Assembly: GCF_022664435.1 (NCBI RefSeq)
Contig: NZ_JAKREU010000016.1
Span: 1 to 32,291, forward strand
DNA: 32,291 nt
Direction: 5' to 3'
Source: Sphingomonas panni
GTDB taxonomy: Bacteria > Pseudomonadota > Alphaproteobacteria > Sphingomonadales > Sphingomonadaceae
In this document: piece after piece, positions 7,757-14,470 of the stretch
How positions within the stretch are numbered: position 1 is the first letter of the stretch
Layout: the number at the start of each line of letters is the position of its first letter
Notes under the pieces: generated by a model
Database searches by the model: none
Told to the model about the DNA's origin: nothing
The model's input: only the letters and a program-made list of their open reading frames with translations
Translations under genes and position numbers: made by a program

Positions 7757-7892
7757 GATCCCCCCCGGCACGGGGAAGGGAACCGTCGCCGAAGGCGATG
7801 GTGGAGGGGGCTGGCCTCGCAACGCGACGTTTCGTAATACGCGGACCGCCCTCCCCACAATCCTGTGCACGCCCTCCCCGTGCCGGGGGGAT
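7757..7892. repeat. MITE-like element with 18-base inverted ends
   Basis: The gap between hemA and the convergent GGDEF gene is almost wholly filled by an element of about 136 bases. Its ends are near-perfect inverted repeats: ATCCCCCCCGGCACGGGGA at the left (from 7758) and TCCCCGTGCCGGGGGGAT at the right (7875-7892), differing by one C in the C run. The inside holds GCCGAAGGCGATGGTGGAGG-like sequence, similar to a widespread alphaproteobacterial intergenic repeat. The ends could form a large cruciform and stop transcription from both sides. No coding potential. Confidence 0.7.
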
Positions 7893-7901
7893 CGCCGCAG
7901 G

Positions 7902-8717
7902 CTACATCTCCACCCGATTGCCGCCCGCCGCCATCGCCGCCTCGATCTTCGCGCGTCCCTCGCGCAGGATCGCGTCGATGTCGCCGACATGGTCCGACAC
8001 CACCGCCGCCGACGCGGTGACCTTGCCGATCGACGCCCCGGTATCGCGCAACCGGAAGTTGCGCTGTTCCAGCAGGCCCAGCACCTCCTCGGCCAGTTCG
8101 CGGACGGCGGTAGCGGTCTGTCCGGGAATGGCGACGATGAATTCGTTGCCGCCCCACCGGATCGCCTCCTGCTCGGGAAAGATGCGCTTCAGCTTGGCGG
8201 CAAAGGCGTTCAGCACATTGTCGCCGACCGAATGGCCGAATTCGCGGTTGATCGCGACCAGACGGTCGATGCTGAACATCAGCACGACATGGCGTCGGTC
8301 CCGTTGCCCGATCTGTTCGAGGATGCGGCGCGCCCCCACCGGGCTGAGCGCATGGGTCAGCCGGTCATGCTCGGCGTCATCGCCCGCCCCGATCTGCGAC
8401 AGCACCAGCGCGCGGAGCGCCGCGATCTGGTCGCGGAGCGCAGTCAGTTCGCGTTCGGTCGTCGCGACCCGGCTGGTCAGCGCCGTCGCATCGCCCGGAA
8501 CCGCCCGCCGCTCGCGCAGTGTCGCCGCGATGTCCGCCGCCCGCGCCATGGTCAGCGCACCGTCCCGCTCGATCGCCCGGTCGACGTCTTCGGCCAGTAA
8601 CGGGTCCGACTGGCGCAAATATACCAACGCCAGTTCGTAAAATTCGACGCTCGGCGTCAGCCGATGCTGCTCCAGAAAGGCCAGCGCGGCGCGGGCCTGC
8701 TCGAACGTTGTTTCCAT
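7902..8717 (-). CDS. GGDEF-domain protein with degenerate GGNEF signature
   Basis: The C-terminal half (about 115-265) is a GGDEF domain: DRLTHALSPVGA in place of DxLTGLxNR, FSIDRLVAINREFGHSVGDNVL with the metal-binding Asp and the FGHxxGD helix, and RWGGNEFIV at 187-195. The active-site signature GG(D/E)EF reads GGNEF, replacing the acidic residue that binds metal and GTP phosphate. This suggests weak or no diguanylate cyclase activity, or a GTP/c-di-GMP sensing role. The N-terminal 110 residues are helical with no membrane segment, with a Leu/Ala-rich likely coiled coil (ERELTALRDQIAALRALVL) that would aid dimerisation. It is convergent with hemA and stands alone, with a 108-base AT-richer gap upstream. 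Confidence 0.85.
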   Translation of the reverse strand: METTFEQARAALAFLEQHRLTPSVEFYELALVYLRQSDPLLAEDVDRAIERDGALTMARAADIAATLRERRAVPGDATALTSRVATTERELTALRDQIAALRALVLSQIGAGDDAEHDRLTHALSPVGARRILEQIGQRDRRHVVLMFSIDRLVAINREFGHSVGDNVLNAFAAKLKRIFPEQEAIRWGGNEFIVAIPGQTATAVRELAEEVLGLLEQRNFRLRDTGASIGKVTASAAVVSDHVGDIDAILREGRAKIEAAMAAGGNRVEM

Positions 8718-8825
8718 GGTCGCAAATTAATCGACAAAATCAGGGATATCAACGCGATAAAGACTTGGAACGCATCGCACCAATCGTGAACTCTTCATTA
8801 GCCATATTGTCGAAACCCGACCCAC

Positions 8826-9305
8826 CTACGGCTGGGCCAGCAACCCCGCCAGCAGGGTCAGCGCGGCAAGCCCGACCGACAGCGGGATGCGCAGCCGCAT
8901 CCACCAGGGCGGGACATGCCCGGCCCGGACCAGCGCCATGTCGACCAGCAACGACCCCAGCAGCCCGGCGGCGACGATCGCCGCACCCGACACGACGGAG
9001 GTGAACAGCACCGCCCCCGCCGCCAGCGCAACCAGCGACGGCACGACCGCGACCGCCAGCCAGAAGGTAAGCGCGGCACCGCTCACCCGCGCCGCCGCCG
9101 CGCCCCACCACATGCCACCCAGGAAGCTCAGGATCAGCGCGGCATAGAATAGCGCCAGCGCGTTCGCCGCGCCGCCCTTCGCCGGGTCGATCAGCCGCCA
9201 TGCGATGCCGATGATCGGCGGCAGCAACCCGGCATAGCCCAGCAGCAGCGCCGGTACCGGCGGCCGCACGCGCGCCGGCCCCGGTGCGGCCAGCGGATCA
9301 GTCAC
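8826..9305 (-). CDS. DUF3429-like integral membrane protein
   Basis: A 159-residue protein with about five hydrophobic helices. It begins with a Pro-rich cytosolic stretch, then LLLGYAGLLPPIIGIAW, and shows LSFLGGMWWGAA and a final helix LSVGLAALTLLAGLLA. The pattern (LGYAGLxP near the N-terminus, F..YGAxILSFLGGxxWG in helix two) fits the DUF3429 family, whose function is not known. The GTG at 9305 is chosen because GAGGG lies 8 bases before it and it overlaps the stop of the upstream lipoprotein gene by 8 bases; an upstream GTG at 9320 would add five residues. Translation is probably coupled to the lipoprotein gene. Confidence 0.75.
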   Translation of the reverse strand: MTDPLAAPGPARVRPPVPALLLGYAGLLPPIIGIAWRLIDPAKGGAANALALFYAALILSFLGGMWWGAAAARVSGAALTFWLAVAVVPSLVALAAGAVLFTSVVSGAAIVAAGLLGSLLVDMALVRAGHVPPWWMRLRIPLSVGLAALTLLAGLLAQP

Positions 9306-9774
9306 GGCAATAGCCCTCACCCGACTTGACCGTCAGGCAGTCCTTCTTGCCCGCCAGCCATTTCAGCCCCGTCGCATCGCCATCGCTCGGCCGCAGCAGC
9401 ATCGTCTCGCCGTTCCGCTCGAACCGGATGCCCTCGGGCGTGATGGTGCCGGTATAGTTGCCCTTGTTGTCGAGGTCGTACTGCATCGCCAGCTTCACCT
9501 CGCCCTGCGCGGGGTCGGTGACGTTCAGGACCATGCCCTCGACCCCGATCCAGCGGCCCAGATAGTGATTGGCGCCGGGCGTCGCCGTGGCCGTCGCGCT
9601 GGGTGTGGGGGTCGGCGTCGGCGTCGGGCTGGGGGTGCGCGGCGGCACCGGGGCCGGCAGCGGCGTCGCGGCGCTGTTCTCGATATCGGCCTGGGTCGCC
9701 GCGCCCTCGCTGCGTCGCTCGTTCGCGCCACAGGCGGTCAACACCAACGCCGCCACGATGATCGTTCCACGCAT
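9298..9774 (-). CDS. Small lipoprotein with Pro/Thr repeat linker
   Basis: A 158-residue predicted lipoprotein. The start at 9774 (MRGTIIVAALVLTACGANE) gives a short signal peptide with a lipobox LTAC, so Cys15 would be lipidated. Residues about 40-65 are a low-complexity linker of TP and SPT repeats (PRTPSPTPTPTPTPSAT). The C-terminal domain (about 68-158) includes YLGRWIGVEGMVL, YDLDNKGNYTGTI and two Cys (KKDCLTV, EGYCRD) that could form a disulfide; it looks like a small beta-barrel such as lipocalin-like or META-like domains, but I cannot name it. An in-frame start at 9867 would add an Arg-rich leader before the signal peptide and is rejected. Divergent from rpiB, with 71 bases between them. 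Confidence 0.8.
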   Translation of the reverse strand: MRGTIIVAALVLTACGANERRSEGAATQADIENSAATPLPAPVPPRTPSPTPTPTPTPSATATATPGANHYLGRWIGVEGMVLNVTDPAQGEVKLAMQYDLDNKGNYTGTITPEGIRFERNGETMLLRPSDGDATGLKWLAGKKDCLTVKSGEGYCRD

Positions 9775-9845
9775 CCGTTCATCCTTTCCTGCCCATCCGG
9801 CGACCGAGCCTAGCCTTGCCGCGTCCCGACCGCTAGAAGCACGCC

Positions 9846-10286
9846 ATGGCCCGCATCGCACTCGCATCCGACCACGCCGCCCTCACGCTCAAGGCAGAAC
9901 TCGCCACTTGGTTGCATGACCAGGGGCACGAAGTCGCCGACCTGGGGCCGCACGATACGACCAGCGTCGACTATCCCGACTATGGCTACAAGCTGGGTCA
10001 GGCAGTTGGCGGCGGCGAGGCCGATTTCGGCGTCGCGCTGTGCGGATCGGGAATCGGCATCTCGATCGCGGTCAACCGCGTCGCCGCGTGCCGCTGCGCT
10101 CTCGTGTCCGAACCGCTGTCGGCGTCGCTCGCGCGCGAGCATAACGACGCCAACGTCCTCGCGATGGGCGCGCGGCTGATCGGCAGCGAAATGGCAAAGT
10201 CCTGCCTGACCGCCTTCCTGTCCACCCCGTTCGGCGGCGACCGCCACCAGCGCCGCGTCGACAAGCTGGGCAACCCGCCCGCCTGA
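9846..10286 (+). CDS. rpiB: Ribose 5-phosphate isomerase B
   Basis: RpiB interconverts ribose 5-phosphate and ribulose 5-phosphate in the pentose phosphate pathway. The 146-residue size fits the RpiB/LacAB family. Motifs: IALASDHAALTLK at the N-terminus (Asp-His pair of the phosphate site), DLGPHD, VDYPDYG, ALCGSGIGISIAVNRV with the catalytic Cys and anion hole, and SREHNDAN-like LAREHNDANVLAMGAR. It is followed by a family R repeat pair and then glyA, an arrangement (rpiB-glyA-nrdR) widely seen in alphaproteobacteria and linking C1/serine and nucleotide metabolism. Confidence 0.95.
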   Translation: MARIALASDHAALTLKAELATWLHDQGHEVADLGPHDTTSVDYPDYGYKLGQAVGGGEADFGVALCGSGIGISIAVNRVAACRCALVSEPLSASLAREHNDANVLAMGARLIGSEMAKSCLTAFLSTPFGGDRHQRRVDKLGNPPA

Positions 10287-10300
10287 TACCGCGCCGCACA

Positions 10301-10382
10301 CGTCATCCCAGCGAAGGCTGGGATCTCCCCGTGGCAGGCACATCGATCACCGCGAGAGATCCCAGCCTTCGCTGGGGTGACG
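10301..10382. repeat. Family R inverted pair between rpiB and glyA
   Basis: Unit one (10301-10329) reads CGTCATCCCAGCGAAGGCTG and on; unit two (10356-10382) is its inverse with one change, ending GGGTGACG. Each is a hairpin with ATCCCAGC/GCTGGGAT arms around a GAAG or CTTC loop. It starts 14 bases after the rpiB stop, the same offset as the murI copy. Confidence 0.85.
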
Positions 10383-10478
10383 CGCACGGATGGCGACAAA
10401 CCCGATTCCGCGGGTGGCAATTATGTGACGTCGGCAGTAAAGCGCGCGCGACCTCTTCTTCAGCGGGAGCCGCGCCCC

Positions 10479-11774
10479 ATGACCGACCAGTTCCGCCCCG
10501 ACGGTTTCTTCGAAACCACCCTTGCCGATGCCGATCCCGCCGTGTTCGCGGGTGTCGCCCACGAACTGGAGCGCGAACGCTACCAGATCGAGCTGATCGC
10601 ATCGGAAAACATCGTGTCGAAGGCGGTGCTGGAGGCACAGGGCAGCGTCTTCACCAACAAATATGCCGAGGGCTATCCCGGCAAGCGTTACTATCAGGGC
10701 TGCCACCCGTCGGACGAGGTCGAGAGCCTCGCGATCGATCGCGCCAAGCAGCTGTTCGGCTGCGGCTTCGTCAACGTGCAGCCGCATTCGGGTGCGCAGG
10801 CCAACGGCGCGGTGATGCTGGCGCTGACCAAGCCCGGCGACACGATCATGGGCATGAGCCTCGATGCCGGCGGCCACCTGACCCATGGTGCCAAGGCGGC
10901 GATGTCGGGCAAGTGGTTCAACGCGGTCCAGTATGGCGTCGACCGGGAGACGCACCTGATCGACTACGATCAGGTCGCCGCCCTTGCGCGCGAACACAAG
11001 CCGACGCTCATCATCGCCGGCGGCTCGGCCTATCCGCGCCACATCGACTTCGCGAAGTTCCGCGCGATCGCCGATGAAGTGGGTGCGAAGTTCATGGTCG
11101 ACATGGCGCATTTCGCCGGCATCGTCGCCGCCGGGCTGCACCCGACCCCGTTCGGCCATGCCGACGTCGTCACCACCACCACGCACAAGACGCTGCGCGG
11201 CCCGCGCGGCGGCATGGTGCTGACCAATGACGAAGCCATCGCCAAGAAGATCAACTCGGCGGTGTTCCCGGGGCTGCAGGGCGGCCCGCTGATGCACGTC
11301 ATCGCCGCCAAGGCGGTCGCGTTCGGCGAAGCGTTGCGCCCCGAGTTCAAGGACTATATCCGCGCCGTCGTCGAAAATGCGCAGACGCTGGCCGCCACCT
11401 TGAAGGATCGCGGCGCGAACGTCGTGGCCGGCGGCACCGACACCCACCTGGCCCTCATCGACCTCACCCCGCTGGGCGTCACCGGCAAGGATGCGGACGA
11501 GGCGCTGGAGCGTGCGGCGATCACCTGCAACAAGAACGGCATCCCGTTCGACCCGCTGCCCCCGGTCAAGACCAGCGGCATCCGCGTGGGGTCGCCCGCC
11601 GGCACCACCCGTGGCTTCGGCAAGGCCGAGTTCACCGAAATCGGCAACATGGTCGCCGACGTCCTCGACGGGCTGCGCGCCAAGGGCGAAGCCGGGGACC
11701 CGCAGGTCGAGGCGGACGTTAAGGCACGGGTTCGGGCGCTGTGCGAGCGGTTCCCGATCTATCCGGGTCTGTAA
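10479..11774 (+). CDS. glyA: Serine hydroxymethyltransferase
   Basis: PLP enzyme that converts serine and tetrahydrofolate to glycine and 5,10-methylene-tetrahydrofolate, the main source of one-carbon units. The protein is 431 residues from ATG 10479, with GGGAG about 10 bases upstream; the longer in-frame start at 10377 lies inside the repeat and is rejected. Motifs include LIASENIVS, TNKYAEGYPGKRYYQGC, NVQPHSGAQAN, GGHLTHG, DMAHFAGIVAAG and VTTTTHKTLRGPRGG with the PLP Lys237. The Gly-rich segment near the C-terminus (GIPFDPLPP, SGIRVGSPAGTTRGF) is also standard. A 50-residue ORF follows after 12 bases and nrdR after that, so the three are probably co-transcribed. Confidence 0.97.
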   Translation: MTDQFRPDGFFETTLADADPAVFAGVAHELERERYQIELIASENIVSKAVLEAQGSVFTNKYAEGYPGKRYYQGCHPSDEVESLAIDRAKQLFGCGFVNVQPHSGAQANGAVMLALTKPGDTIMGMSLDAGGHLTHGAKAAMSGKWFNAVQYGVDRETHLIDYDQVAALAREHKPTLIIAGGSAYPRHIDFAKFRAIADEVGAKFMVDMAHFAGIVAAGLHPTPFGHADVVTTTTHKTLRGPRGGMVLTNDEAIAKKINSAVFPGLQGGPLMHVIAAKAVAFGEALRPEFKDYIRAVVENAQTLAATLKDRGANVVAGGTDTHLALIDLTPLGVTGKDADEALERAAITCNKNGIPFDPLPPVKTSGIRVGSPAGTTRGFGKAEFTEIGNMVADVLDGLRAKGEAGDPQVEADVKARVRALCERFPIYPGL

Positions 11775-11786
11775 GGAGTTCGAGAA

Positions 11787-11939
11787 ATGCAGGACAAGTC
11801 GCTCGGCAAGAGCATGGCGAAATGGGGTGCCCTTGGTGCGGTCGTCGCCATCCCCGTACCGTTCGTCGGCCCGTTGATCGGTGCCGCCGCCGGCGCCGGC
11901 TATGCCTATTACAAGTCGAAGAAGCAGCCGCGCTACTAA
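11787..11939 (+). CDS. Small 50-residue Gly/Ala-rich hydrophobic protein
   Basis: Open frame from ATG 11787 to TAA 11939 with a strong ribosome site (AAGGAG, 8 bases before the ATG) beginning right at the glyA stop. The product reads MQDKSLGKSMAKWGALG, then a hydrophobic Gly/Pro-containing segment (VVAIPVPFVGPLIGAAAG), then AGYAYYKSKKQPRY. One membrane-spanning or hairpin segment with basic ends is likely. The strong ribosome site, coding-like GC third positions and tight spacing argue it is real. Function is unknown to me. Confidence 0.75.
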   Translation: MQDKSLGKSMAKWGALGAVVAIPVPFVGPLIGAAAGAGYAYYKSKKQPRY

Positions 11940-11996
11940 GCCCGGCACCCCGCCCGCCCCGCCATCGGCGGGGCGGCGGGTTCAACAGGAAATGCG

Positions 11997-12458
11997 ATGC
12001 GCTGTCCCTTTTGCGCCCATGAAGACACGCAGGTAAAGGACAGCCGCCCCAGCGACGATGGCGCCGCCATCCGCCGCCGCCGGCAATGTTCGGGCTGCGG
12101 CGCGCGCTTCACCACCTTCGAACGCATCCAGCTGCGCGACCTGACCGTCGTGAAGTCCGGCGACCGCCGCCAGCCCTTCGACCGCGACAAGCTGCTCCGC
12201 TCGGTCGCCACCGCCTGCCGCAAGCGGCCGATCACCTCCGCGCAGGTCGAGCGCCTCGTCTCGGGCATCCAGCGCCAGCTGGAGACCACAGGCGACAGCG
12301 AAGTGCCCTCGGGCCGGATCGGCGAACTGGTGATGGAGGGGCTGCAGGGCCTCGACCCGGTCGCGTACATCCGCTTCGCCAGCGTCTATAAAGACTTCCG
12401 CGAGGCGAAGGATTTCGAGGAGTTTGCGGGGACGGTCGGGGATGCGGCGAAGGGGTAG
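11997..12458 (+). CDS. nrdR: Transcriptional repressor NrdR
   Basis: NrdR represses ribonucleotide reductase genes when its ATP-cone senses dATP. The 153-residue length is typical. The N-terminal zinc ribbon uses Cys3, Cys6, Cys31 and Cys34 (RCPFC and CSGCG), followed by RFTTFERIQ. The ATP-cone occupies about 46-136, beginning VVKSGDRRQPFDRDKLLRSV and including the family segment VAYIRFASVYKDF. The start MRCPFC is exact for the family. No NrdR box was noticed within this window. It is the third gene after glyA. Confidence 0.96.
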   Translation: MRCPFCAHEDTQVKDSRPSDDGAAIRRRRQCSGCGARFTTFERIQLRDLTVVKSGDRRQPFDRDKLLRSVATACRKRPITSAQVERLVSGIQRQLETTGDSEVPSGRIGELVMEGLQGLDPVAYIRFASVYKDFREAKDFEEFAGTVGDAAKG

Positions 12459-12480
12459 GTCCCCCCGCCTCCACCCACTC

Positions 12481-12618
12481 CGTTCGGTTCGAGCAGCTTC
12501 GAGCGAAGTCGAGAAGCGTCCGTCGAGAACGCGGCGAAAACCCGGCCGCCTGCCCCCCCCTTCCCCCCGTTCGGTTCGAGCAGTATCGAGCCTGTCGAGA
12601 TACGACCGTCGAGAACCC
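12481..12618. repeat. Family S half units A and B, direct tandem
   Basis: Unit A (12481-12532) begins CGTTCGGTTCGAGCAGCTTC and ends CGTCGAGAACGC. Unit B (12568-12618) begins identically and diverges slightly in the middle (GTATCGAGCCTGTCGAGA). Both point the same way and start 87 bases apart. They fill the gap between nrdR and the GIY-YIG gene; unit B ends 24 bases before that gene's ATG. Confidence 0.85.
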
Positions 12619-12642
12619 GGTCGCCGAACCCCAAGGCTTATC

Positions 12643-13686
12643 ATGTTCTACGTCTACATCCTGAAATGCTCGGACGGCACCTACTATACCGGCCACACCG
12701 ACGACCTCGACCGCCGCATCGCAGAGCATCAATCGGGCACCTTCGAAGGCTACACCCATGACCGCCGCCCGGTCGAACTGATGTGGCACGAAACCTTCCA
12801 GACCCGCACCGACGCGCTGGAGCGCGAGGCACAGGTCAAGGACTGGCCGCGCAAGAAGAAGGAAGGGCTGTTCCGCGGCGACTGGTCGACGATTTCGACG
12901 GCGGCGAGTTCTCGACAGCCGCATCTCGACAGGCTCGATGCTGCTCGAACCGAACGGGAGGGAACTGTGAACAACCAGCCCGTCATCGTCCTCGTCCGCC
13001 CGCAACTGGGCCAGAACATCGGCAAGGCCGCGCGCGCCATGCTGAACTTCGGGCTGGTCGAAATGCGCCTCGTCGCCCCGCGCGACGGCTGGCCCAACCC
13101 CGAAGCCGGCCCGGCGGCCAGCGGTGCGGATCAGGTGCTGCGCGATGCCACCGTCTATGACACGGTCGCCGAAGCCGTCGCCGACTGCGCCCATGTCTAT
13201 GCGACGACGGTCCGCAAGCGCGGCATCACCAAGCCGGTCGTCACCCCCGAAGCCGCCGCGCAGGCGATCCGCGCCGAACCCGGCCGCTCGGCGATCCTGT
13301 TCGGGCCGGAACGCTCGGGGCTGGAGACCGATGACGTCGCGCTGGCCCGCACCATCCTGACCGTGCCGATCAACCCGGAATTCGGTTCGCTCAACCTCGC
13401 CCAGGCGGTGATCCTCGTCGCGTACGAATGGTCCAAGGGCGAGGGGCTCGCCAGCCCGCCGACCGTCGACCTCGGCGTCCCCGCCCCGCATGAGGAGCTG
13501 GAGGGCATGATCGGCCAGCTGGACGACATGCTGGAGGCGGCCCGCTTCTTCTATCCCCCCGAACGCGCCGCGACCTCACGCCGGACGCTCAGGACGCTAC
13601 TGACGAAGGCCGGCTGGACGTCGCAGGAGGTGCGGACGATGCGCGGCGTGCTGTCGGCGCTGGATGGGGCCAAGCGGCGGCGGTAG
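12643..13686 (+). CDS. GIY-YIG endonuclease reading in frame into TrmJ-type methyltransferase
   Basis: The first 85 or so residues form a complete single-domain GIY-YIG nuclease of the YhbQ/UPF0213 type: FYVYILKCSDGTYYTGHTDDL (the VYI...YTG form of the signature), LDRRIAEHQSG with the catalytic Arg, RRPVELMW, and ALEREAQVKDWPRKKKEGL with the catalytic Glu and basic helix. Such proteins normally end at about GDW plus a few residues. Here the frame instead runs through family S unit C with no stop and joins the TrmJ gene at residue 109, making a 347-residue potential fusion. The join is repeat-encoded (SRQPHLDRLDAARTER). Two readings remain: a true fusion protein, or a nuclease gene that lost its stop, with trmJ made separately from its own GTG. 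An upstream in-frame ATG at 12424 lies in nrdR and repeats and is rejected. Confidence 0.7.
   Translation: MFYVYILKCSDGTYYTGHTDDLDRRIAEHQSGTFEGYTHDRRPVELMWHETFQTRTDALEREAQVKDWPRKKKEGLFRGDWSTISTAASSRQPHLDRLDAARTEREGTVNNQPVIVLVRPQLGQNIGKAARAMLNFGLVEMRLVAPRDGWPNPEAGPAASGADQVLRDATVYDTVAEAVADCAHVYATTVRKRGITKPVVTPEAAAQAIRAEPGRSAILFGPERSGLETDDVALARTILTVPINPEFGSLNLAQAVILVAYEWSKGEGLASPPTVDLGVPAPHEELEGMIGQLDDMLEAARFFYPPERAATSRRTLRTLLTKAGWTSQEVRTMRGVLSALDGAKRRR
12908..12958. repeat. Family S half unit C, inverted, inside the open frame
   Basis: Reads GTTCTCGACAGCC...CTGCTCGAACCGAACGGG, the reverse complement of unit B with few changes. It lies at the 3' end of the GIY-YIG domain and just before the trmJ ribosome site, so units B and C bracket the nuclease gene as inverted repeats about 290 bases apart. 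It has no stop in the frame used. Confidence 0.85.
12967..13686 (+). CDS. trmJ: TrmJ-type tRNA 2'-O-methyltransferase (SPOUT family)
   Basis: From GTG 12967 the protein is 239 residues, the normal TrmJ size, and starts right before the first strand (VNNQPVIVLVRPQLGQNIG). GGGAGG lies 6 bases upstream of the GTG, supporting independent translation. TrmJ methylates the 2'-OH of residue 32 in tRNA anticodon loops with S-adenosylmethionine. SPOUT knot motifs are visible: LVRPQLGQNIGKAARAM, ILFGPERSGLETDDVALA and VPINPEFGSLNLAQAVILVAYEW. A C-terminal helical extension (EELEGMIGQLDDML, RTLRTLLTKAGWTSQEVRTM) fits TrmJ. The same frame continues upstream into the GIY-YIG domain without a stop. Confidence 0.9.
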   Translation: MNNQPVIVLVRPQLGQNIGKAARAMLNFGLVEMRLVAPRDGWPNPEAGPAASGADQVLRDATVYDTVAEAVADCAHVYATTVRKRGITKPVVTPEAAAQAIRAEPGRSAILFGPERSGLETDDVALARTILTVPINPEFGSLNLAQAVILVAYEWSKGEGLASPPTVDLGVPAPHEELEGMIGQLDDMLEAARFFYPPERAATSRRTLRTLLTKAGWTSQEVRTMRGVLSALDGAKRRR

Positions 13687-13697
13687 TACTGGAAATC

Positions 13698-13820
13698 CGT
13701 TCGGTTCGAGCAGCTTCGAGCGAAGTCGAGAAGCGTCCGTCGAGAACGCCGTCGTTTGAGGCACCCACTTCTCGACTTCGGTTCTCGACAGGCTCGAACC
13801 TGCGCTCGAAGCAAACGGGG
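13698..13820. repeat. Family S full element D
   Basis: Left half 13698-13749 (CGTTCGGTTCGAGCAGCTTC...GTCGAGAACGC) and right half 13768-13820 (CTTCTCGACTTCGGTTCTCG...GCTCGAAGCAAACGGGG) form a long imperfect inverted pair. It occupies the gap between the convergent trmJ and chorismate mutase-like genes and could terminate both transcripts. Confidence 0.85.
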
Positions 13821-13831
13821 GGTAGGTTAGA

Positions 13832-14137
13832 TCACCCCCGCGTAGCGTCGAACCTGTTCAGCTCATACCCGATCGACGCCTCGACCAGCCGCTCCCACAG
13901 CTCGGCCACCACATCCTCCGGCACGCCCATCTCGACCGCCGCCGCCCGCGCATTGGCGATCACCTGTGCCTTGCGCCCCTCGTCGCGCACCGCGCCGCGC
14001 TCCGGCTTGATCCGCGCCGCCGCATCCATATACGCAAAGCGCCGCGCCAGCAGCGCGACCAGTTCGCGGTCGAGCGCGTCCACCCCTGCGCGGACTTCGG
14101 TCATGGTGGTGCAGTCGGGGCCGGGCAGGATCGTCAT
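13832..14137 (-). CDS. Chorismate mutase (AroQ/PchB-like)
   Basis: A 101-residue all-helical protein of the AroQ fold. The order CTTMTEVRAGVDALDREL, LLARRFAYMDAAARIKP, VRDEGRKAQVIANARAAA and WERLVEASIGYELNRF matches the three-helix AroQ plan, with conserved Arg, Lys and Glu/Gln positions for chorismate. The short form with LARRFxYxxAAxRxK is close to PchB-like isochorismate-pyruvate lyases as well as stand-alone chorismate mutases, so the reaction may be chorismate to prephenate (Phe/Tyr synthesis) or a related lyase step. ATG 14137 is preferred (MTILPGPDCTTM); an in-frame ATG at 14185 would add 16 residues. It is convergent with trmJ across repeat D. Confidence 0.82.
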   Translation of the reverse strand: MTILPGPDCTTMTEVRAGVDALDRELVALLARRFAYMDAAARIKPERGAVRDEGRKAQVIANARAAAVEMGVPEDVVAELWERLVEASIGYELNRFDATRG

Positions 14138-14239
14138 GGCTGCGCGTTGTAGCAATCGCGCCACCGCTGTCGATCCTTCCCTCATCCAAATGTCTGCGTT
14201 AGGCTTGCCCCATGTGAAATAGTAACGGAGTGCCGGTCG

Positions 14240-14470
14240 ATGTCGCTACTTCTCCTGCTGGTCTCGGCCACTCTCCAGGCGCCGGTCCCCACGCCCTCGC
14301 CGGGCAAGCCGACGTCGGAACGTGAATGCCGCCGGGTTCCGAACCCGACCGGATCACGACTGGGACCGAAGCGCGAATGTCGGACGCCCGCCGAATGGGC
14401 CACGATTGACAGGGCAGGCGAGCAGGATGCCGATACCATGCGCCGGCGGACAGCGCGTCAGACCTATTGA
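14240..14470 (+). CDS. Small secreted protein with G-S-R-x-G...C motif
   Basis: A 76-residue protein with a short hydrophobic N-terminus (MSLLLLLVSATLQAPVP) that looks like a cleavable signal peptide. The mature part is small and charged, with CRRVPNPTGSRLGPKREC followed by RTPAEWATIDRAG. The pattern C-R-x-x-P..TGSR(L/I)G..(K/R)xC.T..EW recurs in small periplasmic proteins of sphingomonads in my memory, and its two Cys could form a disulfide. Function is unknown. It stands alone between two unrelated genes; the DNA around it looks a little less GC-rich than neighbouring genes. Confidence 0.6.
   Translation: MSLLLLLVSATLQAPVPTPSPGKPTSERECRRVPNPTGSRLGPKRECRTPAEWATIDRAGEQDADTMRRRTARQTY

Noticed and set aside
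7757..7892. Possible CRISPR or tRNA-like structure in the hemA downstream gap
   Set aside because: There is one inverted pair only, no repeated spacer units, and no tRNA arm or anticodon pattern.
12481..13820. Family S copies as a CRISPR array
   Set aside because: Spacing is irregular, copies are in both orientations and scattered among genes, and no cas gene is present.
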